A stretch of 64,000 bases of DNA from Hypericibacter terrae. GTDB lineage: Bacteria > Pseudomonadota > Alphaproteobacteria > Dongiales > Dongiaceae. A program made the translations under genes and the position numbers. The stretch spans positions 2,790,001 through 2,854,000 of the forward strand of contig NZ_CP042906.1 in the NCBI RefSeq assembly GCF_008728855.1, written 5' to 3'. The notes under the pieces were generated by a model. The model saw only the letters and a program-made list of their open reading frames with translations. It made no database searches and was not told the DNA's origin. The first letter of the stretch is position 1; each line of letters starts with the position of its first letter. Below are positions 35,209 through 44,359 of the stretch, piece by piece.

Positions 35209-35835
35209 TCACCAGGTCACGCGCGCGAGGGCCTTCTGGCGCCGGGCCGCACCCCAGATCTTGGGCGGCGTGGGCGCGGCGCCGGCTTTGATGTCGGTGC
35301 CCTGGCCGGGGCCCAGCTTGAAGACCGGGCCGGCGGCGCGGCCCGCGACCTCGACGGTCCCGCTCAAGACCAGGACCGCGCTCGTATCCTTGCCCGCTTC
35401 GACCAGCCATTCGGTGCCGCGGACCGCCGCGACCGCCGTTTCGGTCTGAACCGCGAAGCGGCCCCAACGCGTGCCGTCATTGACGATCAGCTTGATGATG
35501 CCGCTGAGAAGCGACAGCAGCGCCTCGCCCCCGCCGCCTGCCTTCGGCGCAAAGCGCGCGACCTCGACCCGGCTCGAGGGCCCGACCGTCAGCAGCGAGC
35601 CGTCGGCGAAACGCAAATCGACCTTGCCGTTCTCGCCGGTGACGATGCTGTCGCCCAGGGCGACCTTGTCCCCCAGGCCCAGTGCCGTCTCGCCGCTGCC
35701 CCGGGTCTTGGCGACATGACCCTGGAGCCGCACCACCTCGCCGACCGCGTCCTGTGCGGCCAGCCGTCGCGTGAGACCGCCCAGCGCGATCGCCGCGAGC
35801 ATCGCGCGCAACCAGACTCGCCGATCGATCCGCAT
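35209..35835 (-). CDS. FecR-domain periplasmic protein
   Basis: 208 residues; the N-terminus MRIDRRVWLRAMLAAIALGG has a twin-arginine-like signal. Residues 30-150 are the FecR domain (GEVVRLQGHVAKTRG, LGLGDKVALGDSIVTGENGKV, TAVAAVRGTEWLV). Located upstream of the CHASE2 cyclase in one operon; it may be the ligand-binding or contact partner of CHASE2. No sigma factor or TonB receptor is adjacent, unlike classical FecR. Confidence 0.93.
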   Translation of the reverse strand: MRIDRRVWLRAMLAAIALGGLTRRLAAQDAVGEVVRLQGHVAKTRGSGETALGLGDKVALGDSIVTGENGKVDLRFADGSLLTVGPSSRVEVARFAPKAGGGGEALLSLLSGIIKLIVNDGTRWGRFAVQTETAVAAVRGTEWLVEAGKDTSAVLVLSGTVEVAGRAAGPVFKLGPGQGTDIKAGAAPTPPKIWGAARRQKALARVTW

Positions 35836-36022
35836 GGCCTGCTCTCCGGTTCCCCATCACCCGTTCGAAGGCTATCGCCTGGGGCCGGGCTCTCACAAGG
35901 TCCGGAGGCTCTGCCTGCCGCTGGCACAAATTGATCATGGTCGAGGCCGGTGGCAGGTGGCCCGGCGGCCCCACCGCGAGCCGATCGCCGCGGTGGGGCT
36001 CCGGAATCGACGGCAGCCTGGA

Positions 36023-36463
36023 TCAGGCGGCCTGCGATCCGTTCTCCTGCAGGCCCAGCAGCGCCGACAGCAGGCTCTGCTGGGTCGACGCGTCCAACCC
36101 GGACTTCGACGAATTGTCGGAGGAGGTCAGCGTGTCGAGCAGCTGCTGCGTGATGCTTGATGCGGAATCGGCGGCGGACGCTCCGGAACCGGAGACGTCC
36201 TGGGATCCCAACAACACGCTCTTCATCGCAGAGCTCATCTTCTCGAAGCCGGTCGCCAATTCGGATTGGGTCATCTGTCCATCGCCATCGGTATCGAAGG
36301 CTTTGAACATCTGGTCCGCCTTGGCGGCCGCCGACGGCGAGGGAGAGCCAGCATCGAACTCCGCCTGGCTCACGACACCGTCCTGGTTTGTATCCAGCCG
36401 CGAGAACATCTTGTTCAGCGTGGTCGCGTCGATCGCTGACGCGCCACCCACTCCGGAAATCAT
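36023..36463 (-). CDS. Small EF-hand calcium-binding protein
   Basis: 146 residues from ATG 36463 behind AGAAGGAG. Two EF-hand loops are visible: DTNQDGVVSQAEF (about 23-35) and DTDGDGQMTQSEL (about 57-69). A Ser/Ala-rich tail follows (residues 75-146) with LLSALLGLQENG at the end. No signal peptide is seen. Similar small proteins bind Ca2+ as buffers or are exported by non-Sec routes. Isolated: 187 bases to FecR, 557 bases to the next gene. Confidence 0.9.
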   Translation of the reverse strand: MISGVGGASAIDATTLNKMFSRLDTNQDGVVSQAEFDAGSPSPSAAAKADQMFKAFDTDGDGQMTQSELATGFEKMSSAMKSVLLGSQDVSGSGASAADSASSITQQLLDTLTSSDNSSKSGLDASTQQSLLSALLGLQENGSQAA

Positions 36464-37020
36464 GGTGGATTCTCCTTCTTCTTCTGATTTTCCGCAGTCA
36501 GGCCGGGCCAGCCGGCGTCCCGTCCCGGCACGCGAAGCCGCGCCGGGGCACCGATCGGCCCACGCCATCGGCACGCAAAGATGGCGCCAAATTCAGCCAG
36601 TAAATCCGATGCGTTAGAGCTGCGGCGCGCCTGGGAAGAGAGCGCGGGTGCGACCCGGAGGACCGGTTCCGCACGGCAAAACCAACCCAGGAAACCGGCA
36701 ACTGCTGCCGCGTTCGCGCGATCCTGTCCCTTCCCCCTCGCGGGGGAAGGCTAGGAAGGGGGCGAACTCGGTTTCGACATCTCGCCGTCCCCCTCCCGCT
36801 CGCTCTCGCTCGCGACCTCCCCCGCAAGGGGGGAGATGACAAACCCTCCACGCCCCACAATCCCTTGATTTCGCACGGCAATGGCTCGATTGTCGGGGCC
36901 GCCGCGTTCGCGCTCTTTACGATGTTCCTTTACGGTTCCGCATCAAATGCCTGCAATGATTGATGAATTCCCGCACAAGGCCAACCGGCGCCGGTCCGCT
37001 GACCGGTCGAGGAGATCGCC
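36464..37020. other. Gene-free stretch with a dispersed repeat
   Basis: No credible gene in these 557 bases. The open frames present have no family-like composition. The part 36724-36838 is a GC-rich dispersed repeat described separately. The rest shows nothing I recognise, apart from GAGGAG just before the glycosyltransferase start. Confidence 0.7.
36724..36838 (+). repeat. Dispersed GC-rich palindromic repeat, copy 1
   Basis: Starts with CCTTCCCCCTCGCGGGGGAAGG, continues GCTAGGAAGGGGG, and ends CCTCCCCCGCAAGGGGGGAG. It has the same block order as the copy interrupted by the insertion element at 48182-50634. Such CCCTCCCCC/GGGGGAGGG intergenic repeats are common in alphaproteobacterial genomes. 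Confidence 0.75.
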
Positions 37021-38751
37021 ATGGAGGAGCCCGGCCCGATGACGGCACGCGCCACCGAGACGGAGACCCTGGACGCCGCCGACAAGCGGCGGCCCAACGC
37101 CGCGATCATGTTCGCGGCCGAGGGCTACGACACCTCGCGGCCAAAGCTGATGGGGCGCCATGCGGCCGGCGAAGGTTTCCTGAAGGGCTTCGCCCGCCAT
37201 GCCGGCGTCGAGCGTTTCTGGGGCCTGGTCCCGACCGAAAACGACGGCCGCCATTTCTCCGAGACCCTGCACCAGTTGAAGCCGGGGACGCCCGTGTCGG
37301 TCGCGGTCTATTCGCGGCTCGAAATGCTGAAGGAGCCGGGCTCGCTGTTCCTGCCGGGGCCCGGCATCGCCGACCATGCCTGGATGCGCCGCTCCAAATG
37401 CAACCAGCGCGATTTCTCGATCTCCGGCATCACCCACACCACCGCCTCCTTCGGCGCGATGGATTCGATCGCGGGCCTGGTCACGGGGCCGGTGCAGCGC
37501 TGGGATGCGCTGATCTGCAGCTCGGTCTCGGTGCGCAAGACCGTCGACCGCGTGGTCGATGCGCAGATGGAATTCTTCCGCGACCGTCTCGGCGCGACCG
37601 GCAAGCCGACCCTGCCCGAGCTGCCGGTGATCCCGCTCGGCGTCGATTGCGACGCCTTCAAGCTCGGCGGCGGGGTGCGCAGGACCTGGCGCGACCGGCT
37701 GCATATCGACGAGCGCGACCTGGTGCTGCTGTTCATGGGCCGGCTCTCCTTCCACGCCAAGGCCCATCCGCTGCCGATGTATCTCGCGGCCGAGGCCGCG
37801 GCCAAGGCAATCAAGGGCAAGGTGCATCTGATCCAGGCCGGCTGGTTCGCGAACGACGCGATCGAGCAGGCCTTCCGCAGCGGGGCGCGCGAATTCTGCC
37901 CCTCGGTCAATGCGATCTTTCTCGATGGCCGCAAGAAGGATGTCCGCAACGAGATCTGGGCTGCGGCCGACGTGTTCGTCTCCTTCTCCGACAACATCCA
38001 GGAGACCTTCGGCCTGACGCCGATCGAGGCCATGGCGGCGGGGCTGCCCTGCCTCGTCAGCGACTGGGACGGTTATATGGACACGGTGCGCGACGGCGAG
38101 GACGGATTCCGCGTCCGCACCTGGCAGCCCCCGGCCCCGCTGGGCGAGGATCTGATCTATCGCCAGACCTCCGGCGCCGACAGCTATGACCGCTATTGCG
38201 GCAATGCCTGCCAGTTCGTCTCGGTCGATCCGCAGGATGCCGCCGAGGCGCTGGTGCGGCTCGCCAAGAATGGCGACCTGCGCGAGAAACTGGGCAGCCA
38301 GGCGCGCCAGCGCGCGCGCGAGGTCTTCGACTGGAAGGTCGTGATCGGCCAGTATCAGCAGCTCTGGGGCGAGCTCGACCGGATCCGCAAGAATGCGAAG
38401 GAGTCGGCACCGCGCGGCAAGGGCCCGGCCTGGCCCGCGCGTCTCGATCCGTTCGACGCCTTCGCGCATTACCCGACCAACCAGCTGGCGCCCGATACGA
38501 AGGTCGCCGCGGTCGCCGGCGCGGATGTGAAGCGTCTCGACGCGATGCGGCGCCAGCCCGCGAGTTCGTATGCGTCCAGCATCTTCCCCGACCGGAACGA
38601 CTGCATGGCAGTGCTGGCCCATCTGGCGACGGCCAAAACCGCCAGCGCCGACGATCTCGCGGCGCTGGCGCCAGCCGAACGGCAGGACAGCCTGCGCCGC
38701 GGGCTGGCCTGGCTGGCGAAGCATGGGCTGGTGCGGCTGCTGCCGGAGTAG
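37021..38751 (+). CDS. GT4-type glycosyltransferase
   Basis: 576 residues from ATG 37021 with GAGGAG six bases upstream. The C-terminal Rossmann domain has LLFMGRLSFHAKAHP and the ENx/ExxE-like nucleotide-sugar motif QETFGLTPIEAMAAGLP (about 315-331). The N-terminal part (HTTASFGAMDSIAGL) is the acceptor domain. A further 110-residue C-terminal extension follows the GT fold. Acceptor unknown; no capsule or LPS cluster adjoins. The next gene starts 116 bases later. Confidence 0.9.
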   Translation: MEEPGPMTARATETETLDAADKRRPNAAIMFAAEGYDTSRPKLMGRHAAGEGFLKGFARHAGVERFWGLVPTENDGRHFSETLHQLKPGTPVSVAVYSRLEMLKEPGSLFLPGPGIADHAWMRRSKCNQRDFSISGITHTTASFGAMDSIAGLVTGPVQRWDALICSSVSVRKTVDRVVDAQMEFFRDRLGATGKPTLPELPVIPLGVDCDAFKLGGGVRRTWRDRLHIDERDLVLLFMGRLSFHAKAHPLPMYLAAEAAAKAIKGKVHLIQAGWFANDAIEQAFRSGAREFCPSVNAIFLDGRKKDVRNEIWAAADVFVSFSDNIQETFGLTPIEAMAAGLPCLVSDWDGYMDTVRDGEDGFRVRTWQPPAPLGEDLIYRQTSGADSYDRYCGNACQFVSVDPQDAAEALVRLAKNGDLREKLGSQARQRAREVFDWKVVIGQYQQLWGELDRIRKNAKESAPRGKGPAWPARLDPFDAFAHYPTNQLAPDTKVAAVAGADVKRLDAMRRQPASSYASSIFPDRNDCMAVLAHLATAKTASADDLAALAPAERQDSLRRGLAWLAKHGLVRLLPE

Positions 38752-38867
38752 ACCCCCAAGAAGCCCCCCGAGCCCAGGGCATTTCCGGGCTGTCTTCGCC
38801 GCCTGTTGACGGAACCGCCGCGCTGAGCCAGACAGGGGCACCTTTGCCCTCGAAGATCTGGAATCTC

Positions 38868-40883
38868 ATGCGCTACATCGACGTCACCCCGCGCGAAGTC
38901 CGCGAAATCGAGAATCTCTGGATCCCGATGTCGGACGGGGTGCGGCTCGCGGCCCGCGTCTGGCTGCCGGCCGACGTCGAGACCACGCCGGTCCCGGCGA
39001 TCGTCGAATATCTCCCGTACCGCAAGCGCGACGGCACAGCGCCGCGCGACGAGATCATGCATCCCTGGTTCGCACGCCAGGGCTACGCCGTGCTGCGCAT
39101 CGACATCCGCGGCACGGGTGAGTCAGACGGACGCTTCGTCGACGAATATATCAAGCAGGAGCAGGACGACGCGCTGGAAGCGCTGCGCTGGATCGCAAGC
39201 CAGCCCTGGTGCACCGGCAAGATCGGCATGATGGGCATCTCCTGGGGCGGCTTCAACGCGCTCCAGATCGCGGCACGCCGCCCGCCCGAGCTCAAAGCCA
39301 TCATCCCGGCCTGCTTCACCGACGACCGCTATGCCGACGACGTCCATTACATGGGCGGTTGCCTGCTGAGCGACAATTCGACCTGGGCCTCGGCCATGAC
39401 CTGCTATGCCTCGCCGCCGCCGGACCCGGCGATCGTGGGCGAGCGCTGGCGCTCGATGTGGCTCGACCGGCTCGAAAACATGCCGCTCCTCGCCGTCAAC
39501 TGGATGGAGCATCCGCGCCGCGACGCCTTCTGGCAGCAGGGCTCGGTCTGCGAGAATTATGCCGACATCGAATGTCCGGTCTTCGCGGTCGGCGGCTGGA
39601 TCGATGCCTACAGCAACGCGGTGCCACGGCTCCTCGCCAATCTCAAGGTTCCCTGCAAGGGCCTGGTCGGGCCCTGGGCCCATACCTGGCCGCACAATGC
39701 GCGACCCTTGCCCGCGATCGGTTTCCTCCAGGAATGCCTGGCCTGGTGGGACCAGTGGCTCAAGGGCATCGATCGCGGCGCCATGGAAGGCCCGCGCTAT
39801 CGCGTCTGGGTCATGGACCGCGTGGTGCCGCGTGCCTATCAGGAGGAGTGGCCCGGCCGTTGGATCGGCGAGCCGAGCTGGCCCTCGCCCCATACCGAGA
39901 CTCGCATCCTGCATCTGAACGAGAACGGCCTCGGCGCGAAACCGGCGCCCGAGCGCGCGCTGCTGCACCGCTCGCCGCAATATGTCGGCTCGGCCGCGGG
40001 CTTCTGGTGCCCCTATGGCAATGGCGTCGATATCGCCTTCGACCAGCGCGAGGACGATGCGCGCTCGCTCTGCTTCGACACCGAGCCGCTGCCGGCTGCC
40101 TTCGACATCGTCGGCGCGCCGGCGCTGGAGCTGGAGCTCTCTTCCGACAAGCCGCAGACCCAGATCGCGGTGCGGCTCTGCGCCGTCGATGCCAACGGCT
40201 CCTCTTTGCGCGTCAGCTATGGCGTGCTCAATCTCTCGCACCGCGACAGCCATGTGAATCCCACCGCGCTCACGCCGGGCCAGCGCTATCGCGTCCGCGT
40301 CCAGCTCAACGATGTCGGCTACCGCTTCCTCTCCGGCCATCGCCTGCGCGTGGCGATCTCCACGGCCTATTGGCCCACCATCTGGCCGCAGGCCGAGGCC
40401 GCGACCATCACGGTCCATACCGGCAGCAGCCGGCTCGCCCTGCCCGCGCGCCCGCGCCGGGCCGAGGACAACCAGCTGCCGGAGTTTGCGCCGGCCGAGG
40501 GCGCCATGCCCGGCCCCGTCGCCTGGATCCGCAAGCATGACGCGCGATTGAATCTGAGCTACGACCCCGCGCAGGACGAGGCGACCTATGCGGTCGACAA
40601 GGACGAGGGCGTCTACCGGCTCGAGGCGATCGGGCTCGAGACCGGCGCGCATCTGACCGAGCGCTATCGCATCAGGGGCGACGATCCCCTCAGCGCGCGG
40701 GCCGACTATGCCTGGGTCGCCTCGCTCGGGCGCAGCGACTGGCACACCCGCACCAAAGGCCGCAGCTCCTTCACGGCCGACGCAAAGAACTTCCACGTCA
40801 CCATCGAGCTCGACGGCTTCGAAGGCGACAAGCCGGTCTTCAACAAGCGCTGGGAACGGAAGATCCCACGGGATCTGGCGTAG
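38868..40883 (+). CDS. CocE/NonD-family S15 hydrolase
   Basis: 671 residues from ATG 38868; a TTG thirteen bases further upstream region is also open. Catalytic Ser125 is in MMGISWGGFNA, Asp in AVGGWIDAYSN, His in VGPWAHTWP. The C-terminal jelly-roll (X-Pro dipeptidyl-peptidase C-terminal domain) starts near residue 340. A further beta-rich extension lies after 555. Family members are cocaine-esterase-like acyl hydrolases or X-Pro peptidases. No signal peptide; cytoplasmic. Confidence 0.93.
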   Translation: MRYIDVTPREVREIENLWIPMSDGVRLAARVWLPADVETTPVPAIVEYLPYRKRDGTAPRDEIMHPWFARQGYAVLRIDIRGTGESDGRFVDEYIKQEQDDALEALRWIASQPWCTGKIGMMGISWGGFNALQIAARRPPELKAIIPACFTDDRYADDVHYMGGCLLSDNSTWASAMTCYASPPPDPAIVGERWRSMWLDRLENMPLLAVNWMEHPRRDAFWQQGSVCENYADIECPVFAVGGWIDAYSNAVPRLLANLKVPCKGLVGPWAHTWPHNARPLPAIGFLQECLAWWDQWLKGIDRGAMEGPRYRVWVMDRVVPRAYQEEWPGRWIGEPSWPSPHTETRILHLNENGLGAKPAPERALLHRSPQYVGSAAGFWCPYGNGVDIAFDQREDDARSLCFDTEPLPAAFDIVGAPALELELSSDKPQTQIAVRLCAVDANGSSLRVSYGVLNLSHRDSHVNPTALTPGQRYRVRVQLNDVGYRFLSGHRLRVAISTAYWPTIWPQAEAATITVHTGSSRLALPARPRRAEDNQLPEFAPAEGAMPGPVAWIRKHDARLNLSYDPAQDEATYAVDKDEGVYRLEAIGLETGAHLTERYRIRGDDPLSARADYAWVASLGRSDWHTRTKGRSSFTADAKNFHVTIELDGFEGDKPVFNKRWERKIPRDLA

Positions 40884-41062
40884 AAAGCCGTCAGGATCGA
40901 CGCTGCCGCCTGCCCCTGGGCTGTATCGGACAGGATGCTCCGACCCTAACCTTCCGGGTGCGGCACCGGCCCTTGTTGTTATATGGATCCGCCGCCCCAC
41001 TTCTCCTGGTGATGTCGTGACGACTCCTTTCACGCTCACGGCCGACACACAGGGAGAATGTG

Positions 41063-42100
41063 ATGAAAGCGCTCGTGTACCGTGGACCCGGCCGCAAGGC
41101 GCTCGAGGACTGTCCCAAGCCCGAAATCAAGGCGCCGGGCGACGCGATCGTGAAGATCGTGAAGACGACGATCTGCGGCACCGACCTGCATATTCTCAAG
41201 GGCGATGTCCCGACCTGCACGCCCGGGCGGATCCTCGGCCATGAAGGCGTCGGTATCGTCGATACCGTGGGCGCCGGCGTCACCACCTTTCGCCCCGGCG
41301 ATCGCGTTCTCATTTCCTGTATTTCATCCTGCGGCAAGTGCGATTATTGCCGGCGCGGGATGTATTCGCACTGCACCACGGGCGGCTGGATTCTCGGCAA
41401 CGAGATCGACGGAACCCAGGCAGAATATGTGCGCACCCCGCATGCCGACACCAGCCTCTATCGGATCCCCGAGGGCGCCGACGAAGAGGCCCTGGTGATG
41501 CTCAGCGATATCCTCCCCACGGGCTTCGAATGCGGCGTGCTCAACGGCAAGGTCGCGCCCGGCTCGACGGTGGCCATCGTCGGCGCGGGGCCGATCGGAC
41601 TTGCCACCCTGCTGACGGCGCAGTTCTACTCGCCGGCCGAAATCATCATGATCGATCTGGACGACAACCGCCTGGGGCTGGCCCGGCAGTTCGGCGCCAC
41701 ACGGACGATCAACAGCGCGGACGGAAAGGCGGCCGAAACCGTCAAGAAGCTGACCGACGGCCGCGGCGTCGATACGGCGATCGAGGCGGTCGGCATCCCC
41801 GGCACCTTCCTGCTCTGCCAGGATCTGGTCGCGCCCGGGGGCATCATCGCCAATATCGGCGTTCACGGCTCCAAGGTCGATCTCCACCTCGAGCGGCTCT
41901 GGTCGCAGAACATCGCGATCACGACGCGGCTGGTCGACACCGTCACCACGCCCATGCTGCTGAAGACCGTGCAATCGAAGAAGATCGACCCGACCCGCCT
42001 GATCACCCATCGATTCAAGCTCGATAAGATTCTCGATGCCTACGACACCTTCGGCCGCGCGGCGGACACCCACGCCTTGAAGGTCATCATAGCCGCGTAA
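41063..42100 (+). CDS. Zinc-dependent alcohol dehydrogenase
   Basis: 345 residues from ATG 41063 with AGGGAGA upstream (GTG one codon earlier is also possible). Catalytic zinc residues are in TICGTDLH and GHEGVG; the structural zinc Cys set is CGKCDYCRRGMYSHC. NAD(P) binding: VAIVGAGPIGLATLL. It oxidises secondary or primary alcohols or formaldehyde-type substrates in the cytoplasm. The 179-base gap upstream has TTGTTGTTATATGG as a possible promoter part. Convergent with the next operon. Confidence 0.95.
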   Translation: MKALVYRGPGRKALEDCPKPEIKAPGDAIVKIVKTTICGTDLHILKGDVPTCTPGRILGHEGVGIVDTVGAGVTTFRPGDRVLISCISSCGKCDYCRRGMYSHCTTGGWILGNEIDGTQAEYVRTPHADTSLYRIPEGADEEALVMLSDILPTGFECGVLNGKVAPGSTVAIVGAGPIGLATLLTAQFYSPAEIIMIDLDDNRLGLARQFGATRTINSADGKAAETVKKLTDGRGVDTAIEAVGIPGTFLLCQDLVAPGGIIANIGVHGSKVDLHLERLWSQNIAITTRLVDTVTTPMLLKTVQSKKIDPTRLITHRFKLDKILDAYDTFGRAADTHALKVIIAA

Positions 42101-42129
42101 AATCGGGCCCGGCGCGAAGAACCGACATC

Positions 42130-42618
42130 TCAGCCGTCGTCGCTCAGGCCCTGCCGGTACCAGGGAATGATATGCGTCTCGAGCATGTTCAAGCGGCCCT
42201 CGAGATCGGCCGCGTTCTCCAGCGTCGGTGGGGCGTTGACGGGAATCGCGTCTGACAAATCCCCGCCTGCCTTCACCGCCGCCACCCAGTGGCGCATCTG
42301 GGAGATGTAGGCCTCGAGCGCGATATCCGGCTCCGGCGCCTCGTCGGTGACGAGATAAGCCGGCGGCAGGTCGCCCACGACGACCCATAGGACCGGATCG
42401 ACATCGGGCTTTGCCGGTTCGAGTTCGAAGAGGAACACGCCCACGACACCGCCGATCCCCATCCCGAACAGGACGCGCTTGATCGCGCCGCTCCATCGGA
42501 ACGAACCGATATAACGGACAGCCTCGTCATGGAGCTTTTTCAGCTCCTGGGCTTCTTCCTCGTCCCCATCGCCCAAAGCATCGATATCGAAGAGCTTTGA
42601 ATAGTCGACGGCGGTCAT
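42130..42618 (-). CDS. Conserved-looking protein of unknown function, MarR operon
   Basis: 162 residues that I do not recognise by name. A hydrophobic stretch (VLFGMGIGGVVGVFLFEL, about 50-67) is followed by WVVVGDLPPAYLV and a helical part (AYISQMRHWVAAVKAG). The ending RLNMLETHIIPWYRQG looks like a conserved helix. Acidic N-terminus, no signal peptide. It starts nine bases after the MarR stop, so it is cotranscribed with the regulator. Confidence 0.8.
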   Translation of the reverse strand: MTAVDYSKLFDIDALGDGDEEEAQELKKLHDEAVRYIGSFRWSGAIKRVLFGMGIGGVVGVFLFELEPAKPDVDPVLWVVVGDLPPAYLVTDEAPEPDIALEAYISQMRHWVAAVKAGGDLSDAIPVNAPPTLENAADLEGRLNMLETHIIPWYRQGLSDDG

Positions 42619-42627
42619 CTGAATTTC

Positions 42628-43089
42628 CTATAGCTGCCCTTCTGCACTCGTCGCATCGATCAAGGTCTCCAGCGCCCCACTGAGACGCTCGATCTCTTCC
42701 GCCTTCAGCCGGCTCGCGAAATGGCGGCCGATCGCGGCCTCGTAGACCGGCCACATCTTCCGACGCAGGGTGCGGCCTTTCTCGGTGATGGCGATATCTG
42801 CCCCCCGCGCATCCTCGGGCGACGGCTCACGGCGCACCAGCCCCTCGCCTTCCATCCGGTCGATCAGCCGCGAAAGATTGTACTTCGCCAGCAACAGCCG
42901 CGGATGAAGCTCGCGATGCCGGAGGCGGCCATTCTCGGCGCGATCGAGCTCCAGCAACACGTCATACCATTCGAGCGCCGGCAGGTGGGCCGCCTTGAGG
43001 TCCTGCTCGACCTTCTGCAACAGCAGTTGCTGCGCCCGCAACAGCCTGGCCCAGGCGCGAACCGCTTCTTTCGACGGTACTTTTTTCAT
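42628..43089 (-). CDS. MarR-family transcriptional regulator
   Basis: 153 residues from ATG 43089 (GAAGGCG site); upstream in-frame starts at 43119 (ATG) and 43128 (TTG) would run into the operator repeats. The winged helix spans about 35-100 (LEWYDVLLELDRAENGRL, LAKYNLSRLIDRMEGEGLV, DARGADIAITEKGR). It probably represses the divergent DoxX/GST genes and its own operon through the tandem sites at 43113-43156, with release by a phenolic or oxidant ligand. Confidence 0.93.
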   Translation of the reverse strand: MKKVPSKEAVRAWARLLRAQQLLLQKVEQDLKAAHLPALEWYDVLLELDRAENGRLRHRELHPRLLLAKYNLSRLIDRMEGEGLVRREPSPEDARGADIAITEKGRTLRRKMWPVYEAAIGRHFASRLKAEEIERLSGALETLIDATSAEGQL

Positions 43090-43112
43090 CGCCTTCAACT
43101 TTCCGTGATTTT

Positions 43113-43156
43113 GTTGCATTTGCACCAATTATACCATATCGTTGCGTTTACACCAA
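43113..43156 (+). promoter_or_regulatory. Tandem operator in MarR/DoxX divergent promoter
   Basis: GTTGCATTTGCACCAA (43113-43128) and GTTGCGTTTACACCAA (43141-43156) are direct repeats starting 28 bases apart, i.e. near three helical turns. TATACCATAT between them is AT-rich and could be a -10 element. Best read as binding sites of the adjacent MarR protein. Confidence 0.7.
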
Positions 43157-43176
43157 CTAGCCCGCTGGAGGCCGTC

Positions 43177-43623
43177 ATGACTGTCCCGAAGCTCGCCCCT
43201 TACGCCACCCTTCTCCTGCGCCTGGCGCTCGGCATCATGTTCCTGACCCATAGCATCGTCCTGAAATGGTTGACCTACGGCCTGCCCGGTACGGCGCAAT
43301 TCTTCGTCTCGGTCGGGCTGCCGGGATGGCTCGCCTATGCCGTGTTCGCGGCCGAAATCGCCGGTGGCGCCATGCTGATCCTGGGTGTCCAGGTCCGTTG
43401 GGCTGCGGCCGCGATGACGCCGATCCTGTTGGGTGCGGTCTGGGTCCATGCCGGCAACGGCTGGGTCTTTACCGCCGCCAATGGCGGTTGGGAGTATCCC
43501 GCTTATCTCACGGTCCTCTGCATCGTCCAGGCGCTGCTGGGCGAGGGTGCCTGGGCCCTTTCCCCCTCCCGCCTGCCCGCCTTCGCCCCCCGTGCCCTCG
43601 TCCGCGCGGTGGTCGAGGCCTGA
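43177..43623 (+). CDS. DoxX family membrane protein
   Basis: 148 residues from ATG 43177 with CTGGAGG upstream. Four predicted membrane segments (LLLRLALGIMFLTHSIVLKW, WLAYAVFAAEIAGGAMLILG, AAAAMTPILLGAVWVHAG, YLTVLCIVQALLGEGAWAL) fit DoxX/YphA. Members are linked to thiol and redox stress. Divergent from MarR and followed after 32 bases by a GST, so a detoxification operon. Confidence 0.9.
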   Translation: MTVPKLAPYATLLLRLALGIMFLTHSIVLKWLTYGLPGTAQFFVSVGLPGWLAYAVFAAEIAGGAMLILGVQVRWAAAAMTPILLGAVWVHAGNGWVFTAANGGWEYPAYLTVLCIVQALLGEGAWALSPSRLPAFAPRALVRAVVEA

Positions 43624-43655
43624 GCCACCCCTGATCCTCCGACAGGAAAACCCTC

Positions 43656-44354
43656 ATGATTCCGCCCAGCCGCCTCACGCTCGTCAGCCACCATCTCTGC
43701 CCCTATGTGCAGCGTGCCGCCATCGCGCTCGCCGAGAAGGCGGTTCCCTTCGAGCGGGTCTATGTCGATCTCGCTCACAAGCCTGACTGGTTCCTGGCGA
43801 TCTCGCCGCTGGGCAAGACGCCCGTCCTTCAGGTCGGCGACCGAGCGATCTTCGAATCGGCCGTCATCCTGGAATATCTGGAGGAGACCCAGGCCCATCC
43901 GCTCCACCCCGAAGATCCGTTGACGCGCGCCGAACATCGGGCCTGGATCGAGTTCGGCTCGGCCATGCTGAACGACATCTGGGGCTTCTATGTCGCGCCC
44001 GATGCGGAGGCTTTCGCCACGAAGTCGAAAGCGATCGCCGAGAAGTTCCAACGCCTGGAAGGCGTCCTCGCCGACGGCCCCTATTTCAGCGGCGAACGCT
44101 TCACCCTGGTCGACGCTGCCTTCGGTCCCGTCTTCCGCTATTTCAACGTCTTCGATCGGATCTGCGCGCTCGGCCTGTTCGACGGCCGCCCGAAGCTCGC
44201 AGCCTGGCGCAAGGCGCTCGGCGCTCGTCCTTCCGTGCACGATGCCGTCACTGCCGATTACGACGCCCGCCTCTGGGCATTTCTCAAAGCCCGCAGCTCG
44301 CATCTATCGGGATTGATGACTGGGCCCTCGCCGGAAGCGCTGGCTGCCGAATAG
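43656..44354 (+). CDS. Glutathione S-transferase, omega/dehydroascorbate-reductase-like
   Basis: 232 residues. The thioredoxin-fold part holds HHLCPYVQRAAIALAEK with the active-site Cys (CPYVQR) of omega/zeta-like or glutathionyl reductase types, and SPLGKTPVLQ, ESAVILEYLEE for glutathione. The C-terminal helical domain spans about 95-225. Operon partner of DoxX under MarR control; likely detoxifies an electrophile. Confidence 0.94.
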   Translation: MIPPSRLTLVSHHLCPYVQRAAIALAEKAVPFERVYVDLAHKPDWFLAISPLGKTPVLQVGDRAIFESAVILEYLEETQAHPLHPEDPLTRAEHRAWIEFGSAMLNDIWGFYVAPDAEAFATKSKAIAEKFQRLEGVLADGPYFSGERFTLVDAAFGPVFRYFNVFDRICALGLFDGRPKLAAWRKALGARPSVHDAVTADYDARLWAFLKARSSHLSGLMTGPSPEALAAE

Positions 44355-44359
44355 GCCGT

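Noticed and set aside
36498-36881. Possible small genes in the gap before the glycosyltransferase
   Set aside because: Arg/Pro-rich frames over a dispersed repeat, no ribosome site, no family pattern.
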